Assembly (NCBI GenBank): GCA_934725735.1
Contig: CAKVCP010000121.1
Location: 1-6,598 of the forward strand
Direction of reading: 5' to 3'
Source of the DNA: an uncultured Thermoguttaceae bacterium
GTDB lineage: Bacteria > Planctomycetota > Planctomycetia > Pirellulales > Thermoguttaceae
DNA: 6,598 nucleotides
A program made the position numbers and the translations under genes. Below are positions 4,801-6,598 of the stretch, one piece after another; within the stretch, counting starts at the first letter, position 1; each line of letters starts with the position of its first letter. A model generated the notes under the pieces. It did not search any database. It saw nothing but the letters and a program-made list of their open reading frames with translations, and had not been told where the DNA came from.

Positions 4801-6598
4801 TTGCGCGCTCCGCGTCGGGAGAACAATTCTATTCTGAGGCGGTTGAAATCGGTCTGGTGACGATTGTCGCGCCATCCGCTCCCTCAAATTTGTCGTGGAC
4901 AACAGATTATCTTAACGGTTCGGTCACTCTGGCATGGGATGCTGTTGATAGCGTCGCCGGATATTCCGTCGCTCAGTTTGTTGATGGAAAGTGGGTTGAA
5001 ATCAAGTCGACGACTTCTCTGAACTATATCTTTAGCGGATTGGTCGATAACTCGGTCTATACCTTCGGCGTCGCCGCATACAACATGAGCGGGGATACTA
5101 GACTTGTTTCCGATTATACGAGTATTGCTCTCAATACCGCAGTCGCTCCGGCTTCACCGACAAATCTTCATTTCGAGAGTTATGGCGGCGGTTCTTCGGC
5201 AACCTTAGTGTGGAATGCCGTGACGAACGCGTCTGGTTATCTTGTCGAAAGGTTGGATAGTTCAAATCAGTGGGTGACCGTAGATACGACGACCTCGACA
5301 AATTATGTTGTTACCGTTGAGGAAAATTCCTTCTATACCTTCCGCGTTTCTGCATATACCACCGTTGGAAGCGTTACGAAGTACTCTGCGACAACGACGA
5401 TAAATCTTGATACCCTTACGCCTCCGAAGGGAAGTCTTGAAGCTTCTGTTACCGGATTCTCCACTTCAGATATGACGGCGACCCTCGCTTGGAATGAACT
5501 TGACGGCGCGACGTTTTACGTGGTATCCGTCAAAAATGCCGACGGTTCCTGGGACGTGTTGGACGGCAATGCGACCAAGCTTTCTTTAAGCTTGACGGGA
5601 CTCCAACCCAATGCTTCTTACACTTTCCGCGTGGAAGCTGGTAATGCCGCAGGACTTGGAGCTAGCGTTACAGTAGATTTTACAGCGGTCGTTCTTCCTA
5701 CTTCGCCTGAAAAAGTGGCGTTTGGCGCTTTTGACGCGGAAAAAGCTCAAATTGAGCTTTCTTGGTCTGCTGTTCCATATGCGACTGGATATGTCGTTGA
5801 GAAATTCGATTTCGATTCGGGCAAGTGGATTACTGTCGAACGTAGCGACGATACTTCGACTTCGTACGTCGTGACAAAAGTCTCTGATTTTACGACCTAT
5901 AAATATCGAGTCTCCGCCTACAACGCGGGTGGAACTTCGGAACCCGTTGAAGCGTCGTTCACCAATTCCAAGGCTCCTGCGGCGCCTGAGAACGTCGCGA
6001 TTACTTATAATCAGTCGTCCCGATCTGCCGTGATAACCTGGACCCTCTCCGAAGGCGCTCAGGGATACTACTTATATCAGAAGACAGACGCGGGCGAGTG
6101 GGAGAGGATAGCTTCGCTAAGTTCTATTTCTAAGAGCTATATTATTCAGGACGTTGCTGAAAATTCCGACTATTATTTCGCGCTTACGGCGTGGAATGAC
6201 GAGGGAGAGTCAGACTTGTCTGTCGTCGAGCTTTCCACTCTCCAAGCCCCTGCGACTCCTTCCGACGCAGCCTTTGGACGCATTGATTCGGCAACCAAAT
6301 CAGTTGTTCTGTCATGGAGTTCTGTCGCAGGCGCCGCCGGATATACGATCGAACGTCAGGTCGGGTCCGAGTGGATTGAAGTAGCCTCTCTCAATGGCGA
6401 CGAGACGAGTTGGACTCTTCGCGGTTTGGAGAATAATACCCGGTATGTGTTCCGAATAGCCGCGTTCAATCGCGTGGGAACGTCTTCTACGAAACAGGTT
6501 TCGATAACGACTGGCGTCTTTAATACACCGGAGGCTCCGACCGAGCTTGTCGTTCTTTCCTACGACAGAGATTCTCATCGCGCGACTCTGTCTTGGGT
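1866..6598 (+). CDS. Giant exported protein: LE.LE.R.LL N-terminus, split beta-helix, FN3 array; 3' end outside window
   Basis: The frame is open from ATG at 1866 to the window edge: 1,577 complete codons and no stop. The start has a strong ribosome binding site. Order: a basic leader (1-37); LE.LE.R.LLA-type motif ESLEERQLLA (42-51), found at N-termini of large planctomycete exported proteins; a parallel beta-helix, first half (about 66-222); an inserted segment (223-555) with a cadherin/Ig-like part (233-328) and an unrecognised part (335-525); helix second half (562-719) ending DAGAYEYQ, as in choice-of-anchor Q proteins; then ten FN3 repeats from 722, the last cut off. There is no catalytic signature, so a structural or adhesive surface role is inferred. 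Only two cysteines occur (431, 494). The anchor, if any, must lie beyond the window. Neighbour: a divergent DUF1573 gene, no operon partner visible. Confidence 0.92.
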   Translation, partial: MASFFQFFGNKGQKANGRVSGASRLKDKRAPSSMKPRRLMTESLEERQLLAVDVFTNAFAVAETANYININADYISIESIKKAIEEAAQTPEDDVIRVSSSNITFSSPADEITIDIDSSSFGSVTFEAVGGDVTIDANALSRVFSIKNGEVSLQGFNLVNGVADYGGAIANAGTLTLTDVTLSGNEALVAGGAIANSGALYVQDSVIQNNTSEGDGGAVYEGFFTWSNETAPEWQDIPQQVGNKGSVLSVDLSEYVNSGNWTFSYELAESNSAILKGAPVLSEDGVLSFTFIGDEDYYGEDDFTPRTVTVTATDGKNTASTTFTVAIAEQTSSTLAAILSNMTYDDAKSEYVQGSPKRPIGYANDEGIPEPSIVDTTQPMTVQVWFQDFDWSGSSETVWNAGDNYFIMGVEYRLHLENATVTSFSERTDLCRAAGTNKLLDNGDYEFIVVYTSDPYFGFEEAILLDVVTIEAIDPSQPVSVTIYQMNQDWTFPCYTRMYDDWTPRDQTRKHINVDPSQTLFVSTISNSETPLSATPGLPWTSRVTWRDETSSASLETSAATAETTPSLVVSNSLIVNNASKGNGTIFVSEDSLATLINVTLADNAALGAALYNANPSTNSVSVANSIVVNEGLAPILGSASISGSVVNGTGWNGTVVYEGGSLFANSSQGDYSLASGSVAINIGVDSAAVDILGERLSQDLKGQNRLVATVDAGAYEYQGVAPSSPTNLSISDYFASNGKPSLTWGAPVSPDGVDGYYVYLLAGNDRKLLTTVNSSLNKIDDLSVFVDFEVNSEYTFGVSAFNQFGESSVSKVSYVTSMAPSAPTNLIFGSYNNGSATISWTGSEYASSYRVETLESDGTWSVIGNTSENFYSVSGLSDFESYTFRVTAVNVAGSASSESLTFVTTTSPSSPENVAWSSSYQGDGLATLTWEAVDHADGYAVRQKIDGEWIEVGVTTNPTYSFSGLENGRQYEFSVAAFARSASGEQFYSEAVEIGLVTIVAPSAPSNLSWTTDYLNGSVTLAWDAVDSVAGYSVAQFVDGKWVEIKSTTSLNYIFSGLVDNSVYTFGVAAYNMSGDTRLVSDYTSIALNTAVAPASPTNLHFESYGGGSSATLVWNAVTNASGYLVERLDSSNQWVTVDTTTSTNYVVTVEENSFYTFRVSAYTTVGSVTKYSATTTINLDTLTPPKGSLEASVTGFSTSDMTATLAWNELDGATFYVVSVKNADGSWDVLDGNATKLSLSLTGLQPNASYTFRVEAGNAAGLGASVTVDFTAVVLPTSPEKVAFGAFDAEKAQIELSWSAVPYATGYVVEKFDFDSGKWITVERSDDTSTSYVVTKVSDFTTYKYRVSAYNAGGTSEPVEASFTNSKAPAAPENVAITYNQSSRSAVITWTLSEGAQGYYLYQKTDAGEWERIASLSSISKSYIIQDVAENSDYYFALTAWNDEGESDLSVVELSTLQAPATPSDAAFGRIDSATKSVVLSWSSVAGAAGYTIERQVGSEWIEVASLNGDETSWTLRGLENNTRYVFRIAAFNRVGTSSTKQVSITTGVFNTPEAPTELVVLSYDRDSHRATLSW
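1965..2018 (+). other. LE.LE.R.LLA N-terminal motif of planctomycete exported proteins
   Basis: Residues 34-51 contain MKPRR, then ESLEERQLLA. The pattern basic cluster, LE-x-LE-x-R-x-LL-A/S recurs at the N-terminus of large, presumably exported planctomycete proteins and resembles the LEPR-XLL domain. Its mechanism is not established to my knowledge. No classical hydrophobic signal core is visible in the first 55 residues, so this motif is the best indicator of export. Confidence 0.75.
2061..2531 (+). other. Parallel beta-helix, first half, with GGAI-N-G rungs
   Basis: Residues about 66-222. An opening helix (IESIKKAIEEAAQ) is followed by short strand repeats: VIRVSSSNITF, EITIDID, VTFEAVGGDVTID, VFSIKNGEVSLQGFNLVNG. 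Then come rungs of the polymorphic-outer-membrane-protein type: YGGAIANAGTLTLTDVTLSG, then GGAIANSGALYVQDSVIQNN, then GDGGAVYEG. This is the usual start of the pectate-lyase-like, right-handed beta-helix found in many bacterial surface proteins. No lyase catalytic residues can be assigned. Confidence 0.75.
2532..3530 (+). other. Insertion splitting the beta-helix: cadherin/Ig-like part plus unrecognised domain
   Basis: Residues about 223-555 interrupt the rung pattern directly after GGAVYEG. Residues 233-328 look like a cadherin-like or putative-Ig module (VGNKGSVLSVDLSEYV, DGVLSFTFIGDEDYYGEDDF, RTVTVTATDGKNTASTTFTV). Residues about 335-525 are not recognised. They are rich in aromatic residues (VQVWFQDFDWSG, DWTFPCYTRMYDDW) and contain Cys431 and Cys494, the only cysteines in the visible protein. 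Residues 526-560 are Ser/Thr/Glu-rich and look like a linker back to the helix. Confidence 0.55.
3549..4022 (+). other. Parallel beta-helix, second half, with choice-of-anchor Q type ending
   Basis: Residues about 562-719 resume rung-like repeats: LVVSNSLIVNNAS, ATLINVTLADNAALGAALYN, VSVANSIVVNEG, ASISGSVVNGTGW. They close with the conserved end of the family: GDYSLASGSVAINIGVDSAA, DLKGQNRLVATVDAGAYEYQ. That ending (equivalent of SPAINAG, DLxGxxR, xDIGAYEYQ) marks the last rungs of choice-of-anchor Q beta-helix proteins, which supports reading 66-222 and 562-719 as one split domain. Confidence 0.75.
4029..6598 (+). repeat. Array of at least ten fibronectin type III repeats
   Basis: Repeats begin near 4029, 4323, 4587, 4869, 5142, 5418, 5691, 5970, 6243 and 6522 (the last incomplete). 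The nine whole ones are 98, 88, 94, 91, 92, 91, 93, 91 and 93 residues. Each opens with a P-x-x-P linker (APSSPTNL, APSAPTNL, SPSSPENV; the sixth has TPPKGSL), then the core strand with its invariant Trp (ATISW, ATLTW, VTLAW, ATLVW, IELSW), then GY-x-V and a late Y-x-F-x-V-x-A-x-N-x-x-G segment. Repeats are clearly divergent in sequence, so this is an old array and not a recent tandem duplication. FN3 arrays in bacterial extracellular proteins act as spacers or binding modules. Confidence 0.9.

Noticed and set aside
6154..6578. A 76-codon plus-strand frame and an 88-codon minus-strand frame
   Set aside because: Both overlap FN3 repeats 8-10 of the giant protein in other frames and show no independent domain.

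Overview
The window looks like a piece of a planctomycete chromosome. Three things point there: a secreted DUF1573 (HYDIN/ASH-like) protein with the SCxCT hallmark; a giant exported protein whose N-terminus carries the LE-x-LE-x-R-x-LLA motif typical of large planctomycete surface proteins; and, in the same protein, a GGAI-N-G type beta-helix ending in the DxGAYEYQ closing motif of choice-of-anchor Q proteins. GC content looks moderate (about half, not computed), which would suit a lower-GC planctomycete lineage, but I cannot name genus or family from this sequence.

Layout: 1-1203 is the first 401 codons of a minus-strand gene (DUF1573 protein with signal peptide) whose end lies left of the window. 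1204-1865 is a 662-bp intergenic region between divergent genes. It holds a good promoter candidate for the minus-strand gene, a weak one for the plus-strand gene, and several short inverted repeats. 1866-6598 is the first 1,577 codons of a very large plus-strand gene that runs off the right edge. It encodes an exported LE.LE.R.LL-motif protein: a right-handed beta-helix split by a roughly 330-residue insertion, then at least ten fibronectin type III (FN3) repeats.

The two genes share a regulatory region and both products should leave the cytoplasm, but nothing shows that they work together. DUF1573 domains are Ig-like beta-sandwiches thought to bind proteins. The large protein has the build of a surface or adhesion-type stalk protein. 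I saw no RNA gene, mobile element, CRISPR array, phage gene or recognisable new multi-gene system. The most distinctive signals are the interrupted beta-helix, with the only two cysteines of the visible protein inside the insertion, and the family-specific G-x-W turn in the FN3 repeats.
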